Source: Annona cherimola
Lineage: Eukaryota; Streptophyta; Magnoliopsida; Magnoliales; Annonaceae
Length of the DNA: 64,000 nt
Reading direction: 5' to 3'
Assembly (NCBI GenBank): GCA_030490835.1
Contig: CM059973.1
Location: 63,678,008 to 63,742,007 of the forward strand
The notes under the pieces are model-generated. The model was given only the letters and a program-made list of their open reading frames with translations, had not been told where the DNA came from and did not search any database. Position numbers and translations under genes: made by a program. Within the stretch, counting starts at the first letter, position 1. Every line of letters starts with the position of its first letter. Shown in pieces: positions 24,247 through 36,442 of the stretch.

Positions 24247-27200
24247 TCAGTTGCCACCCAGCTGGAGAAACGTTTCTTTTGCTTTCTGCATTTTAACAAC
24301 AGTTTCTCTCATGCTCGGCCGCTGCATTGGTGAATCTGCAGAACATAATAGACCCATTCTAATCACATCACGCAGACATGCCTCTTTTCTACTTTGCCAA
24401 TCTGCAACCACCTCACGCACCATGTTCTTACAAGTTTCATGGCTAGTTTCATCTTTGATGCTTATACTGCTGCCTCTGTGGCTGCTGGTGCTGCTACTGA
24501 TGCCGTTACTGATCCTCTCTGATTCTTCTTCTTCTAGCAGCCTTGGATCCACAATTTTAGCCAGTTGATTATCGAACAAGGCAGATGCAAATTTATTCAA
24601 GTTCATTCCGTCCTTAAACAAGTTGTCTGTTGGTTTTTTTCCTGTAAACATTTCTAGGAGTAGTATTCCATAGCTGTAGACATCTGCTCTTGTTGACAGC
24701 CGACTCCCTAAACCGCACTCTGCTCATTACGAAAAGATGAAAGTAAACTCTATTGGAATACAAAATTTCTTTTGCGAAAAACAAGCAGCTTAAAATTATG
24801 GAGTCAACCAACCTCCATAGAAAGAATTTTAGATTATTAACATGTTCCAATTGCAATTTAATGTTATTAGAGGTTAGTATGATACCTGGTGCAATATACC
24901 CGATGGATCCCCTGAATCCAACTGTGGTGCTCTGGGTCTCTAGAGGATCCCAAAAGAGAAATCTGGCCAACCCAAAGTCTCCTACACGAGCAGTCATGTT
25001 GTCGTCCAAGAGCACATTCCTGGGTTTCAGATCACAGTGGACGATGGGTGGGTCACAGTCATGGTGCAGATAGTCCATTGCAGCTGCAATGTCTATGCTT
25101 ATGTTCAGCCTTTGAAGCAAGCCTAGTCCAAGAGTGGAAAACGGTGTCCATGCAGGAACCAGATGTAACCACTGATCCAAGTTTCCATTGCCCATGAGCT
25201 CCATAACCAGCGCCTTGAACTCAGCCCCCTTGTGGTCCATGCTCGAGCATGCTGTGATGATCTTCACTAGATTCCGATGCCGGATGTTCCTCAGAACTTT
25301 GCACTCCGCTGCAAACCTTGCTGATGCCTTCTGCTGCTGCAGGTCAAGTACCTTGATTGCTATGCCAACCCCACCAATGTTCCCTCTGTAAACTGATCCG
25401 AAGCTGCCTTTCCCTATCAAGTTTTCATATGAGAGTTTCATATGTGTTCCTTTGAAGGAAGCAATGCTTAGAGCTCCGTCCATCTTTTTCCTTCTTCCCT
25501 GTTTGATGGAATTCGCTACGTGGATTAAGCAGGACAAAGAATAAAGTGCAGCAAGGCAGGCAGTTGGGATAGTGATTTTGAGTGCAAGAGAAGTAGATGA
25601 TCCTTCCTTTCTGCTGCTGCATTGAGGCAGGCTAAGCAAGTTCTGTGCAAGCTTATCATCGCTGCAGAGGCCTTTATTTCCTTGTAGTGATTCATGGCTC
25701 ATGTTCGTGAACACCCCATCTCTTGGGACCTTCCCTTCAAGATGATTGAAAGACAGATTCACGTTTGACAGTAACCGGAGCTTCCCCAATCCCCCTGGGA
25801 TCTCTCCTGAAAGGGCATTCGATGACAGGTCCAGGCTTTCAAGGCCTTTCAATTGACAAAAAGATTCCGGGATGGAGCCTTCCAGCTGATTCCTAGACAT
25901 TCTTAGATTCCGAAGACTCGAGCAATCACCCAAGGAGTCAGGAATGCTCCCCGAGAGCTTGTTATCAGATAGATCCATGAATTCAAGCATTTTGAGCTCA
26001 ACAGGCACGGAGCTGCTAAGAACATTACGAGCCAAATTGATCACTCTCAACGTCAAGCTCTGGGGACTGAACATGGAATTCGGTATGATTCCCGTTAGGT
26101 TGTTATGGGAGAGATCCAAAAATTCCAGATGCCAACAAATCCCTGCGCTTTGTGGGATTCCACCGTAGAACTGGTTGTCGCTGAGATTCAGCCGGTTCAG
26201 CTGCGTCACGTTGCCAAACACGTCTGGTATGTTCCCAACAAAGCGGTTTGCCGAGAGGAGCAGCATCTGCAGCTGGGGAAGCAGGCCCACTGATTCAGGG
26301 AAGCCGCCAGTGAAAGAATTCCGACTCAGATCCAAGACTGCGAGGTTGGGATAACGGTGCATCCTTAGCACGAACGGACCCGAGAGGTGGTTGTCATCGA
26401 CGTTGAAACCTCGGAGATTAGTGGACAGATTCGACGTTGACGCCGGGAGCGAGCCTGCTAGATTGTTGTCTGTAACACCCCACCCTTGAGGTGTTGGGAA
26501 TGAGGTCTACTATGTCAAAGTTAAAATAAGATCTCCCAAGATGGAAATAGATACCAAGGTGCAAAATCATAAACATTTTAACTATTACATCTCAAGTTTG
26601 CTCCTTAAGGAGTTAATATACAATTTTCAATGTCTAAAATCAAAATAACCATGCATTATAAGGAAATTTCAATAAAATTCTAAACTTCTTTGTCTTTTCC
26701 TCTACTAGGTTCGCCTTTTCCCCATGTTGATAAAGGCTCTAGTATAGCATTGTATCCCTGTTTTTCCACTGAAAACAAAACTATGTGAGCTGAAAGCTCA
26801 GTAAGTAAACATGTATTTTTTTTAAAAAATTCATTTTCAATCATATATATATATTTTTTTACAAATACAATATCTATACTGTCTTTTATGCACAATAAAC
26901 TGTAATAAAAAAAAAACATCTTGATAAATGTGCACAGATATGTCAATTTTAAATCATGCATTCGTACTGGGGGTATTGCCATCTACTTGTGCTCGCGTGC
27001 AGCCGTGCTACACATTCGTGAGCTAAATCATCTCCTTTGGTAGTCCTGAGGTCGCTACCCAGGTACTACCATACTACTTTACTCCTTAGCAAACCCAAAT
27101 ATGCAATTATGCATCATACTCATGAATTTTAATTGATGCACCACTTAAATTCACTACTAAACATGAGTTTGAAATAATAATGCTCATTTTTGAATAAACA

Positions 27201-29991
27201 AATTTGAAAGAAATAAATAATCACATTTCATAGCAAATCATAATATTCACATAATATTTTCAAAGACATGCTTTGGTAAAAGTTTACTTACCTCTGAGTA
27301 GACTTTAAAAATCCTCTTTTTCCAATTTTTTTGTAGTAGCCTCAAGTCTCTTTTCCTAATTTTCATCACAATATGTTTATTATTTCACTTTGATTTTCAC
27401 AAATATTATTTAAAATTCCATTTATAACTTTCTCAAAATTTCTCATAATTTTAATCGGTCAAAATCCTATTTTCTTCTATTTATTCTTATATTAATTTAC
27501 TTTTAAACAACTTTATTTTTATATGTAAAAATAATTTTGGACTTATACTTCTTTAGATATTTTCCTTTAATTTTTCTCATATTTTTATAATTTATATATA
27601 TTTATTTATCTATTTTCTATTTATCATACCTTCATAAACTTTCATTTTTTTCATAAATTTATAATTTTAAACTCATTTAAGCTTCTAAATATTGAATTTA
27701 ATTTTCTTGGTATTTTTCATAATTTTTTTGTATTTTTCTTTCTTTCTTTCTTTTTTTTTTTTTGCCGCCGGTGGGCTGCTCTGCTGTCGAGCCGGAACAG
27801 TGGGCCAGGTTAGCGGGCTGGGTCCTTTGTTGGAAGTTGGGCCAGACTGGATAGTGGGCTGGCTCTGTTTAAGTGGGCTAAGCTATTGGGCTTTTGTTTC
27901 TGTGGGCTTAAGCTTGATTTATGGGCTTCTGACTCACTGGGCCTGTTCAGATGGGCTTAGCCCACTGGTCCAGAAGTTTATTTATTTATTTATTTATTTT
28001 CAACGGTCCATATTTTCTGAATAAAATGGCTTATATCTCTCAATATACATATCTGTTTGTTCTGAAATTTTAAGGGTAAGCTTATAAAATTATGTTTTAT
28101 AATCTGGACGGTCCATTTTTGTAAAATAACATCTCTATCATCAGATTTAATATAAAGGGTTTAATAAAAGGTTAATATTAAATATCACTTCAAATAGCCA
28201 TATAAACTAATTTTTAACAAAATTAATTCATCACATATACTGTAAAATATCTCAAATAATGTTTGTAATGGTTCAGATTATTCGTTTTGCATCTATATTT
28301 TCCTGTAATTTTTTTTTTTGTGTTTTTCTCTTAAAATACATATTTACCACTCTATATCATGTATAAAATCGCTATATCTAAAAATCTATAAGTCTGATCA
28401 ATCTAAAATTTTGCGGGCAAGCTAATGATATAATTATCTTGTTATTGTATGGTCACAATTATCTAATTATGCTCAGAAGTGCGTTTATTTCATCATATAT
28501 CATTTCATACCCTTTATTTGGTACTTCTCATTTAAATAAGTAAAATTTCAACATTAAACATTTTGATAATACTCCTGTGACTAATTAGTCATGCTAGAAT
28601 TGTCGTGAATGGTTTAGATCTATGAAATAACTTGCGTATAACATAGAATGAATGAGATTAACAGAGAAAATGGTTCGACGCAGCTTACCTTCAAAAATTT
28701 TTTCTTCTTCCTTCGTCTCTCTGTCTCTTATTTTTCTTCTTCGCGAAAACTCATTCTCGTCTACGCCTTTTATACTAATCCATGGCTGGGGTTAATTGAA
28801 CGCGCATGACCCATTAATCCCACCGTTTCCATAACGGTGCCTAATAAAACAGTTTCCATAACGGCGCCTAATAAAACAAAAATAAATAAATAAATAAAAT
28901 AAACGGCGCTGAATACTGCGCCGAATGACGATGGCTATTACATTGTCTGTCAGGGAAACCAACTCCAAACGGGTGAAATTGGTCAGAGAATCGAAGAAGC
29001 GACGGTTGAGATCAGTGGTGGAAGAGAAGCTGTTTTTTTCTAGACCCAGCTCTATAAGGCCATGCATGTTTCCAAGCAGAGGAAGGGGGCCATGGAAGTG
29101 GTTAGTCGATAGGTAGAGGTTCTGCATTTCGGAGATGTTCGACAATGAATTGGGAATGGGCCCATGCAGGTCATTTTCAGACATAAGGAGCTCATTCAGA
29201 TTGGGTAGCTGGAGGCCAATGTCTTGTGGAAGCTGCCCAATGAGCTTGTTTTTGGTGAGGGATAAGGACTTGAGAGAGGAGACGTTGTAAACAGAGGAAG
29301 GCATGGTGCCAATGAGTTGGTTTTCTGAGATTTGGAGATGGGTCAGTTTTCCGAGGATACCAAGCTCTTGTGGAATATGGCCTGAAAGTTCGTTGCTGGG
29401 GAGGTAGAGATGGACGAGGGAGGTAAGATTCCCGATGGAAGGAGGGATTGAGCCAGAGAGATGGTTCCTGGAAATTTCAAGAGCTCTTAGTCTGGGTAGA
29501 TGGGGAAAGGGAGGGAGGTTTCCGGAGAGACAGTTGGATGAGAGAAAGAGAAGCCGGAGGTTTAGAGCGGAAGAGAGGTTGGTGGGGAATTCGCCGGTGA
29601 GGGAATTGTGGCGGAGGGAGAGTGTTCGGAGGCGAGGGAGAGAGAAGAGGTGGTGGGGAAGCGAACCATGGAAAGAGTTGTAGGAGAGATTTAGAGACTG
29701 CAGAGAGGAGAGGTTGGAGAAGTGAAGGGGGATGGTGCCAGCGAGGCCGAGGTGTGGGAGGGTGATGGAGCTGACACGGGGGGTTCGCTCGCTGGTGCAG
29801 GAGATTCCAAACCAAGTGCAGAAAGAAGAGGTGGCGTTCCAGCCTCCAAGTGCATTGCTGGGATCGGAAGTTATAGAGTGGGATTTGAAGTAGAGGAGAA
29901 CTTCCATGTCAGTTGAGTTGCTGCTGCCCATGCAGCTGCAGCAGCAAGACAAGGAAATCAGGAGCAAGCAGAGACCAAATCCATACTCCAT
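24247..29991 (-). pseudogene. LRR receptor-like kinase, subfamily XII (XA21/EFR/FLS2 type), disrupted by an LTR-type insertion
   Basis: A plasma-membrane pattern-receptor kinase by family. Coding parts on the - strand are 29991-28948, 26470-24886 and 24719-24247. The 166-bp kinase intron is normal (CCAG/GTATC..GAGCAG/AG). The gap 28947-26471 is an inserted element plus one target duplicate. Joined, the parts give 1033 codons without a stop, the usual family length. Residues 1-~22 are a signal peptide and ~28-68 the LRR cap (WNATSSFCTWFGISC). LRRs run to about 610 and a membrane segment lies near 647-667. The kinase has GKGSFGSVY (701-709), Lys 721, HCDLKPRN (826-833) and DFG (846-848). Cys before the catalytic Asp makes it non-RD, the mark of this immune subfamily. 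Between SYE and NLIGKG about ten residues usually seen (ELLxATxGFS) are missing. The insertion separates signal peptide and first LRRs from membrane and kinase parts, so a normal receptor is unlikely unless the insert is spliced out. Confidence 0.93.
26471..28942. mobile_element. LTR-type insertion (probable solo LTR, 2472 bp) in the receptor kinase
   Basis: It starts TGTAACACCCCACCC and ends GGCTATTACA, the TG..CA form of LTR ends, and the 5-bp site TTGTC is duplicated at 26466-26470 and 28943-28947. Taking out the element and one duplicate restores the LRR reading SLTDNNLAG. TGTAACACCC starts are common in plant gypsy-type LTRs. No gag or pol domain is visible inside, hence a solo LTR or a non-autonomous element. 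Inside are many GGGCTT/GGGCTG words around 27770-27960 and a (TTTA)n run near 27976. Confidence 0.85.
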
Positions 29992-30036
29992 TTTGATGAT
30001 ACATTGATATGTGCTTCTATCAAAATCTCTCTAGGC

Positions 30037-30042
30037 TTTATA
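30037..30042 (-). promoter_or_regulatory. Possible TATA box of the receptor kinase
   Basis: TATAAA on the - strand, 46-51 bp before the ATG at 29991, within CTTATAAAGCC. Position and sequence suit a plant TATA box with a very short leader. Confidence 0.4.
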
Positions 30043-30089
30043 AGCAAGTGCTTAGGAATTTTTGTACAAAAAATCTGGGGAAATTCTCA

Positions 30090-30410
30090 AATGTACTTAC
30101 GAATTTTGACCATAATTTTTTTTATATACCCACCTATTTTCATTAATTTCTTTCATACTAATTAATCTTTATCAAAATTCCTCTTGTAACCATGCCATGA
30201 CTAATATACTCTTGCTGATGTAGTTACCGTTACAACGTTCTTTTTCTTACTTGTAAGGATACATTAGTCATTTCACATGTATATTAAACCACGGTTGCTG
30301 ATAGCAACCCAATGGTGTATGGGAAGAATTTAGAGAAAGATTTATAAGTACGAAAGAAATTGTTGAAAATATATGGGTATGTATATGGAATTATATGTGA
30401 AAAACATCAA
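30090..30410. mobile_element. MITE of the GGCAAATTTC-end family, diverged copy 4
   Basis: Left part GTACTTACGAATTTTGACC pairs with right-side ATATGGGTATGTATATGG and AAAGAAATTG blocks. It also has the family interior theme AATATACTCTTGC..TTAGTCATTT. Boundaries are uncertain. Confidence 0.45.
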
Positions 30411-30600
30411 AACTGGTGTGTTAACACATTCATGTTGTCAAGACAGTGATAGTGCAAGAAAAACTTGATGCGTGATTCACAAAATGCTTTGAATGAGACA
30501 TGATTATCCCATCAGGAAATAAATAAATAAATAAATAAATAAAATACAAGATACAAGATCGATTTGCTTATGAACTGACTGGATTCTTAGGATATATGTA

Positions 30601-30790
30601 CGAGCATTGATCTTTTTAGACCAGCCTGAAATCCTGCCGGTCCAAAAACACTTTTTTGTTGTTTGAAATTTTTTTTATAAATTTGTTAATATAATATTTA
30701 ATTTATAAATCAAGTTTTACCATTTTTGGATGTGTATATATTTATTTTGGATTTTTAAATAAAGGGGCATTTAAGTCATTTTAAATTATT
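30601..30790. repeat. Half of a foldback element (one arm plus centre)
   Basis: Resembles the left arm of 3957-4322 (GATC..TTTAGACC, TTTATAAATCAAGTTTTACC, TATATATTTATTTTGGATTTT) and reaches the core GGGGCATTTAAGTCATTTT. The other arm is missing. Confidence 0.55.
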
Positions 30791-31144
30791 TATCTTTTCA
30801 TTTTATTTCATCTTTTATTATTTTATAATAAGGGTATTTTGGGTGTTTATAAAAGTTTTAACTAACAATTTTTAATGACATGAATATTTTGGGGATTAAT
30901 TACAAACGTAGAGAGTATATCATGAATTTTAGAAATCTAGTAGATATATTTGAAATTAGAGTCAAACATAATTGATGTATTTGAGAAATGCAATAAATAA
31001 TATTGCATATAATAGAGGTAGCATATTTTTCATCTGCATCAAGATATTAAAAATATGAGTTATCTAGAAAAGAAATTTCACGGAAGCAAAAGTCGTTCGG
31101 CTTGGATGGTTCCCTATAAATGCATTCATTTTTAACATCACAAA

Positions 31145-31309
31145 GTTTGATGAGATTGAAATTTATTTTATTTATTATATTTAACATCATTTGTTTAAAG
31201 TTTGATGAGATTGAAATTCATTTTATTTATTATATTTAACATCATTTGTTTAAAGTTTGATGAGATTGAAATTCATTTTATTTATTATATTTAACATAAT
31301 TTGTTTAGT
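31145..31309. repeat. Tandem repeat, three 55-bp units
   Basis: GTTTGATGAGATTGAAATT recurs at 31145, 31200 and 31255, each followed by CATTTTATTTATTATATTTAAC (TATTTT in the first unit). The units are nearly identical, so the expansion is recent. Confidence 0.85.
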
Positions 31310-31589
31310 TAGGATATTAAATTTTATTTAAATGAAAGATATGAGCCGGGGGTGCAACTTAGTTAAGGTATTCACAAGGTCGGCCTATTAGGTGCTCTAA
31401 AATAAGTATGATAGGTTTATTTTTTTTACCTATAAGATAAGGTTTATTCCAAGTAAAACAAATACTCGGTATAGTTAAAGTAAGAGTAAGTTAAGTTCCA
31501 AAATTTAGGTATTCAAAATTAACCCAAACTACTAATATGTATTTACCTTGTCTTTTATAAAATATATCATATATTTAAAATATAAAATA

Positions 31590-32066
31590 GGGAAAATTCA
31601 ACATATACAATAAATTTTATTCTTAATTTCATTTATACCTACGAACTTTCAAAATGTCTCTTATATCCATAAATTTTTATCCTAATTTCACATATATCTA
31701 TGTAGTTAGTAATCTGTTAAATGAGTAGTTAACCCTCTTGTAAAATAACAAATATGCCTAAGCCTTAATATAATTTTAAGTTGCTTTGCTCAAAATTAAA
31801 GATTCATATTCAGACAATATATTATTTTATAGTTATAGAATTACTAAAGATTCATTATAATATGAATTTTTAACTATAAAATCACAATTAATAATAAACA
31901 TATTAGTTAGTTCTTAAGGGGTTAATGACTCCTTTAATGAATCCCTAATAGCATAGGTGTATATGGAATTCTAATGAATTTTTTGTGTATAAAAGTCACT
32001 TTTAAAAGTTCATGGATATAAATGAATTAGGGATAAAATTGTAGATTTGTAAGTAAAATTTAAAAT
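31590..32066. mobile_element. MITE of the GGCAAATTTC-end family, copy 2
   Basis: Starts GGGAAAATTCAACATATAC and ends with GTAGATTTGTAAGTAAAATTT. It has the same interior order as 16851-17328 (CTTATATCCAT, CTATGTAGTTAG, CCCTTTAATGAATCC). Confidence 0.6.
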
Positions 32067-32662
32067 GAAATTATAGTTTTGAAATATCATATGAAGATCA
32101 TTTTAAAGAATTTATTTTGAATCAAAATTAAATTGATTCAATCTTAAAAGTATAAGATATGGTAAGGTGAACTTTGAATGGACCCAACTTAAGATAAGAT
32201 AGGGCAAGAGTATGGACCCAAGTTGGCCCCTTATGTGAGCACATGACCCCAACTGAAAAACATGCAAAATGAACGTAACAAAAATAGTTTGAATTATATA
32301 TGGAAATCGTATTTCAACAAAAACTATCTAAAATATTACTGAGTATAATTACATTATAATAGAATTGTTAATGAATTTAATCATTTTCATAAGTTACGCA
32401 TTAATATATAATTTTTAAGGCAAATGTTCCCGTCTTATCTTATCATAAAACAAATTATGCTCACCACCAATATGAATGGTGGGTTTCTGATTTTATTCAT
32501 CAAAATGGACCGCATCAGGGTACTCGAAAAAATTTACGTATAACCAAGTCACACCCACGCAATGATCTCGAGACTATATTTGAATAATTCTCAAGCGAAG
32601 AGAATACTAATCTAATTACGTGGTTGAAAATTTTCATTTTGCAGTTGCGCCACAGCCAATTG

Positions 32663-33145
32663 GCCATTTCATATTTTCACCTTATAATTTTACCCATAAT
32701 TTCACTATTTATGAATTTTCTAAAATTTCTCTTATACGCATGAATTTTTATCCTAATTCCACTTATACCCATGCCATTTGGGATCCATTAAAGGGACCAT
32801 AAACTCTTTGGGAAATAACGAATATGCCCATTACTAATTATAATTTTATAGCTAAAAAATCATATTATAATGAATTTTTAGTAAATTTATAATTATAAAA
32901 TTATATATTATTTGAATATGAATCTTTAATTTTAAGCAAAACAATCTTAAAATTATATTAGAATTTGGATACATTCGTCAGTTTATAAAGAGACTAACGG
33001 CCGGTTTAATAGATCTCTAACGATGTAGGTATAAGTGGAATTATGATGAAAATTTATTAGTATGAGAAGAAATTTTGAAAATTTATGAGTATAAGTAGAA
33101 TTATGGATAAAATTTGTAGGTATATATGAAATTTTTTCTAATTAA
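32663..33145. mobile_element. MITE of the GGCAAATTTC-end family, copy 3
   Basis: Very close to 16851-17328 in the middle (TTTATAGCTAAAAA.., ATTATTTGAATATGAATC, AAGCAAAACAATCTTAAA). The ends are weaker: CATTTCATATTTTCACC at the left, GGTATATATGAAATTTTTT at the right. Confidence 0.65.
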
Positions 33146-33478
33146 AAACATAAGGATAAACATCAGAGAAGTACGTATTTTGATATAATTACTATATACT
33201 CAAATTTTAAATGATCTTGATAGACGACATCAAGCAAATAAGCTTATGAGCTTATAAAAATATTAAATTACGATCTTCTTCCCCTCATATTTAGTTAGAT
33301 AGCAGGAGTGTTACCGGACTTGAACTATGTTCATGGATGATCGGCAGCTGCCCATCTTCACAGCTATCCCGTGATTGCAGCTGCGTGTGCAAGTGGGCTG
33401 GTTTTAGAGTGAACCCAGCCCAGCTCAATTTTCAAACCGATTTCTCCTCATTCCAACCCAACCTAACTTCTCGACCTC

Positions 33479-33755
33479 ACCAAACGAGCTCCGCTCGTCT
33501 GGTCACCGGCTGCGGAATGGGATTTCTGTTCCCAGCGGTGCGTGGTTCGAATCCCTCATGGGATTTTGAACCGTATTTGTGGTGGGGGCATGTGGTCCCC
33601 CTTTATACTTAGATGAGAGCTAGTGGTTTCCCCACTTGACATGTGGAAACTTGTTGTCGTCTTCCATTGTAAGCTTATTAGAATTGTCTCAGGGTTTGAA
33701 TGTAATATGAATTAAGATATGATGTAAAATATCCTCCAATCAAAAAAAAAAAAAA
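33479..33755 (+). mobile_element. tRNA-derived SINE with perfect target duplication
   Basis: A 14-bp duplication AACTTCTCGACCTC flanks it exactly (33465-33478 and 33756-33769). Near the 5' end is a polymerase III box B GGTTCGAATCC (33544-33554), with a weak box A about 35-45 nt before it. The 3' end is a poly(A) tail after CTCCAATC. The tail region (GGGTTTGAATGTAATATGA) is shared with the retroposon piece at 54340-54578. Open frames through it have no meaning. Confidence 0.85.
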
Positions 33756-33984
33756 AACTTCTCGACCTCGAAACCAACTTAGGATCACTTCTGCACGTTC
33801 TAAAAGTGTTTAGCCTTATAAAAGTACTACAGCTCCTGGAAGCTGATAGTTGATGATTTCATTAGAAGTCAATGAAATTTTACTGCACATCGGCAAAAAG
33901 CGCTTAAACAACTTCGATCTAAACTATTAAGAAACGAACATTGAGAATGAGAGACAAGATAGATAGATACGTGAGCTCGGATAT

Positions 33985-34335
33985 AGTGCACCTGAGTGCA
34001 AAAACTCATTTTTTAAAATTTTTTTCAAATTTTTTTATACAACTCTTACTCTCAGTGTATTTAACATGTATATCAATTTTTACCATTTTTGGATACTTTT
34101 AGATATTTTTTTTATTTTTTAAAATTAGTGGCATTTTTGTAATTCATAAATTTCGAAAATGCCACTAATTTAAAAAATAAAAAATCTAAAAAATTCAAAA
34201 ATGGTAAAAATTGATTCACATTTATATATACATAGATTAAAAGTCATATAAAAAAATTTTAAAAAATAAAAGAATAGGTGAAATGTACCCGGGTGCACTG
34301 AGGCCAAATGCACCCAGGTGCATTCAATCGGCTGC
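33985..34335. mobile_element. Foldback (long hairpin) element
   Basis: Ends GTGCACCTGAGTGCA and GTGCACTGAGGC..TGCACCCAGGTGCATT. Long arms pair through ATTTTTACCATTTTTG and CAAAAATGGTAAAAAT. The centre reads AGTGGCATTTTTGTAATT with its inverse GAAAATGCCACT at 34154-34165. Confidence 0.7.
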
Positions 34336-34361
34336 CTAGATATATATATATATAGAGTCTT

Positions 34362-34628
34362 GATCTAGTCCATCTAGGTGCATTGAGCTTTGGTGCACCT
34401 AGGTACAAAAGTCATTTTTTATACTTTTTTTGAAATTTTTTTATACAAGTGTTAATCTAGGTGTTTTACCATTTTAAAGATTTTTTGACATTTATTTTTA
34501 ATTTTTTAAAATCATTGGCATTTTTGAAATTTAAATACACCTAGATTAACACTTGTATAAAATTTTTTTTAGAAAAAATAAAAAATAGTTGAAATGCACC
34601 CAGGTGCACAGATGCATTCAGTGTGTTC
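34362..34628. mobile_element. Foldback (long hairpin) element, shorter copy
   Basis: Sister of 33985-34335 with ends GATCTAGTCCATCTAGGTGC and GCACAGATGCATTCAG. Arms pair through ACAAGTGTTAATCTAGGTG and its inverse at about 34536-34555. The centre has ATTGGCATTTTTGAAATT. Confidence 0.65.
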
Positions 34629-34643
34629 CGATATGTATATACA

Positions 34644-34990
34644 GAGATCCGATCATGTGCAAAATTACGGTGCAACCTGTTGTAAAATGAGCCCCACACA
34701 TATTAGATTGCGATGAAACTTTATACAATTACTTATCCATAGAAAAATCAAATTTTAGACGGTTTAGATGTTGAAGATACCACTTGAAACTTGATATTTA
34801 CATTAAACTATTTTATTACGTTGATTTTACTCCATTTTAAGATGGGGATCATCTACATGTTGGATTTGAATGAAAATTGGTATGTTAATAAAGTAAATAA
34901 TTCTAAATATAATGGGTGAGATGGATTTTCCATTCATGATCAAGTGGGGCCCACAATGCATGTGACTACACTGTGCACTGGAACATTTTC
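34644..34990 (-). mobile_element. (TA)n-flanked hairpin-ended element, type A, older copy
   Basis: Starts GATCCGATCATGTGC and ends CACTGGAACATTTTC beside TATATATATA. It has the reverse core (CATATTAGATTGCGATGAAAC to TCTAAATATAATGGGTGA). Confidence 0.65.
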
Positions 34991-35002
34991 TATATATATA
35001 TA

Positions 35003-35348
35003 GTTATATTCAAGTGCAGGCACTGAAACAGACCCTATATGGTAATCAAATTATAATCTACTCCACTTATTGTATTTAGGATAGTGTATTCTATTACCAT
35101 ATCAATTTTCATCCTAATAGAATATGTGTATGCACCCCATCTGAAAATGGTACAAATTCAACGTAATAAAATATTTTGATATAAACAACAACTTTAAAGT
35201 GGTTTTTTCAATATCTAAACCATCTAAAGTATGATTTATATATGGATAAATAATTATATAAAGTTTCATTGCATTTTAATATATGTGGAACCCATTTTTT
35301 GGGCATTTGCACCATTGTTCCGGTGCAGTGACGCTGTACTGAAACAAC

Positions 35349-35351
<3 letters not shown>
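35003..35351 (+). mobile_element. (TA)n-flanked hairpin-ended element, type B, older copy
   Basis: Starts GTTATATTCAAGTGCAGGC and ends TTCCGGTGCAGTGACGCTG..GAAACAAC next to a ~38-bp TA run. Forward core (CTTATTGTATTTAGGATA to GCATTTTAATATATGTGG). Confidence 0.65.
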
Positions 35352-35386
<35 letters not shown>

Positions 35387-35389
<3 letters not shown>

Positions 35390-36067
35390 ACCAGGTTACA
35401 TAAAAGTGGAGCCATATACCCTCTTCAAAATTTAAGATTTTAATCCTTGATGAAAAATCTAATCTATTCATTATATTAACATCATTTTTTTTTATCTAGG
35501 GGATCAAGTTTCAATCCAATCAAGTATGTTTAAAGGCTACATTTGTTAAAATATATGTATTCATGTATAAATTATGAAAAATGCTAAAATATCAATTTTA
35601 AAGTAGTATTTTCAATAACTAAACCATCCAAAATATCATTTCTATGTGGCTAAATAATTATATAAAGTATTATTATATTCTAATACATGTGTAGATAAAT
35701 CTAATCATTTTTTATAATTTGCACATGAATATATATATATATATATATTTGAACAAATGTAACCCATAAACATACTTGATTGGGATAAAACTTGGTCTCC
35801 TAAATAAAGAAATAATGTTAAATACAATGAGTGGATTGGATTTTCTATTAAGGATCAAAATCTTAGATTTTGAAGGGGTTACATGGATCAAAATCTTAGA
35901 AGCGGGACCGATATATATATAACCCCTTCAAAATCTAAGATTTTGATTGTTAATAGAAAAATAAATCCATTCATTGTATTTAACATCATTTGTTTATCTA
36001 GGAGACCAAGTTTCATCCAAATCAAGTATGTTTATGGGTCACATCTATTCAAATATATATATATATA
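35387..36067. repeat. Cluster of type C hairpin-ended elements (ACTTCTATGTAACC tips)
   Basis: At least two partly inverted copies. Tips read GCAACCAGGTTACATAAAAG, and GTTACATGGATC / CCCCTTCAAAATCTAAGA recur in both orientations. Core block GGGATCAAGTTTCATCC..CAAGTATGTTTA. They are separated by short TA tracts at ~35731-35747 and ~35911-35921. Confidence 0.55.
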
Positions 36068-36424
36068 GAGTTATATTCAAGTGCAGTGCCACTGGTGCTA
36101 AAATAGGCCCCAGATGATGATCAAATTATAATCTACTCTACCCATTGTATTTGGAATAATGTATTCTATTACCATATCAATTTTCATCCAAATCGGATAT
36201 GTGTATGGACCACGTCTAAAAACAGTACAAATTCAACGTAATAAAATATTTTGATATAAATAACAATTTTAAAGTGATTTTTTAACATTTAAACTATATT
36301 AAGTATGATTTATATATGACTAAATGATTGCATAAAGTTTCATTACATTTTAATATATGTAGGCCTATTTTTGGGCAACTGTACCGTTGTTTTGGTGCAG
36401 TGATGCTACATCGGAACAACTCTC
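36068..36424 (+). mobile_element. (TA)n-flanked hairpin-ended element, type B, older copy
   Basis: Left GAGTTATATTCAAGTGCAGTG; right TTGGTGCAGTGATGCTACATC..GGAACAACTCTC before a TA run. Core as in 35003-35351. Confidence 0.65.
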
Positions 36425-36442
36425 ATATATATATATATATAT

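Noticed and set aside
26471..28942. A normal long intron in the LRR region of the receptor kinase
   Set aside because: The borders show an exact 5-bp duplication and TG..CA ends rather than splice sites, and related genes have no intron there.
28925..29916. Open frames on the + strand opposite the receptor kinase
   Set aside because: They are antisense shadows of the leucine-rich repeats.
33337..33612. A 91-codon open frame
   Set aside because: It runs from flanking DNA through the SINE promoter and is an accident of the insertion.
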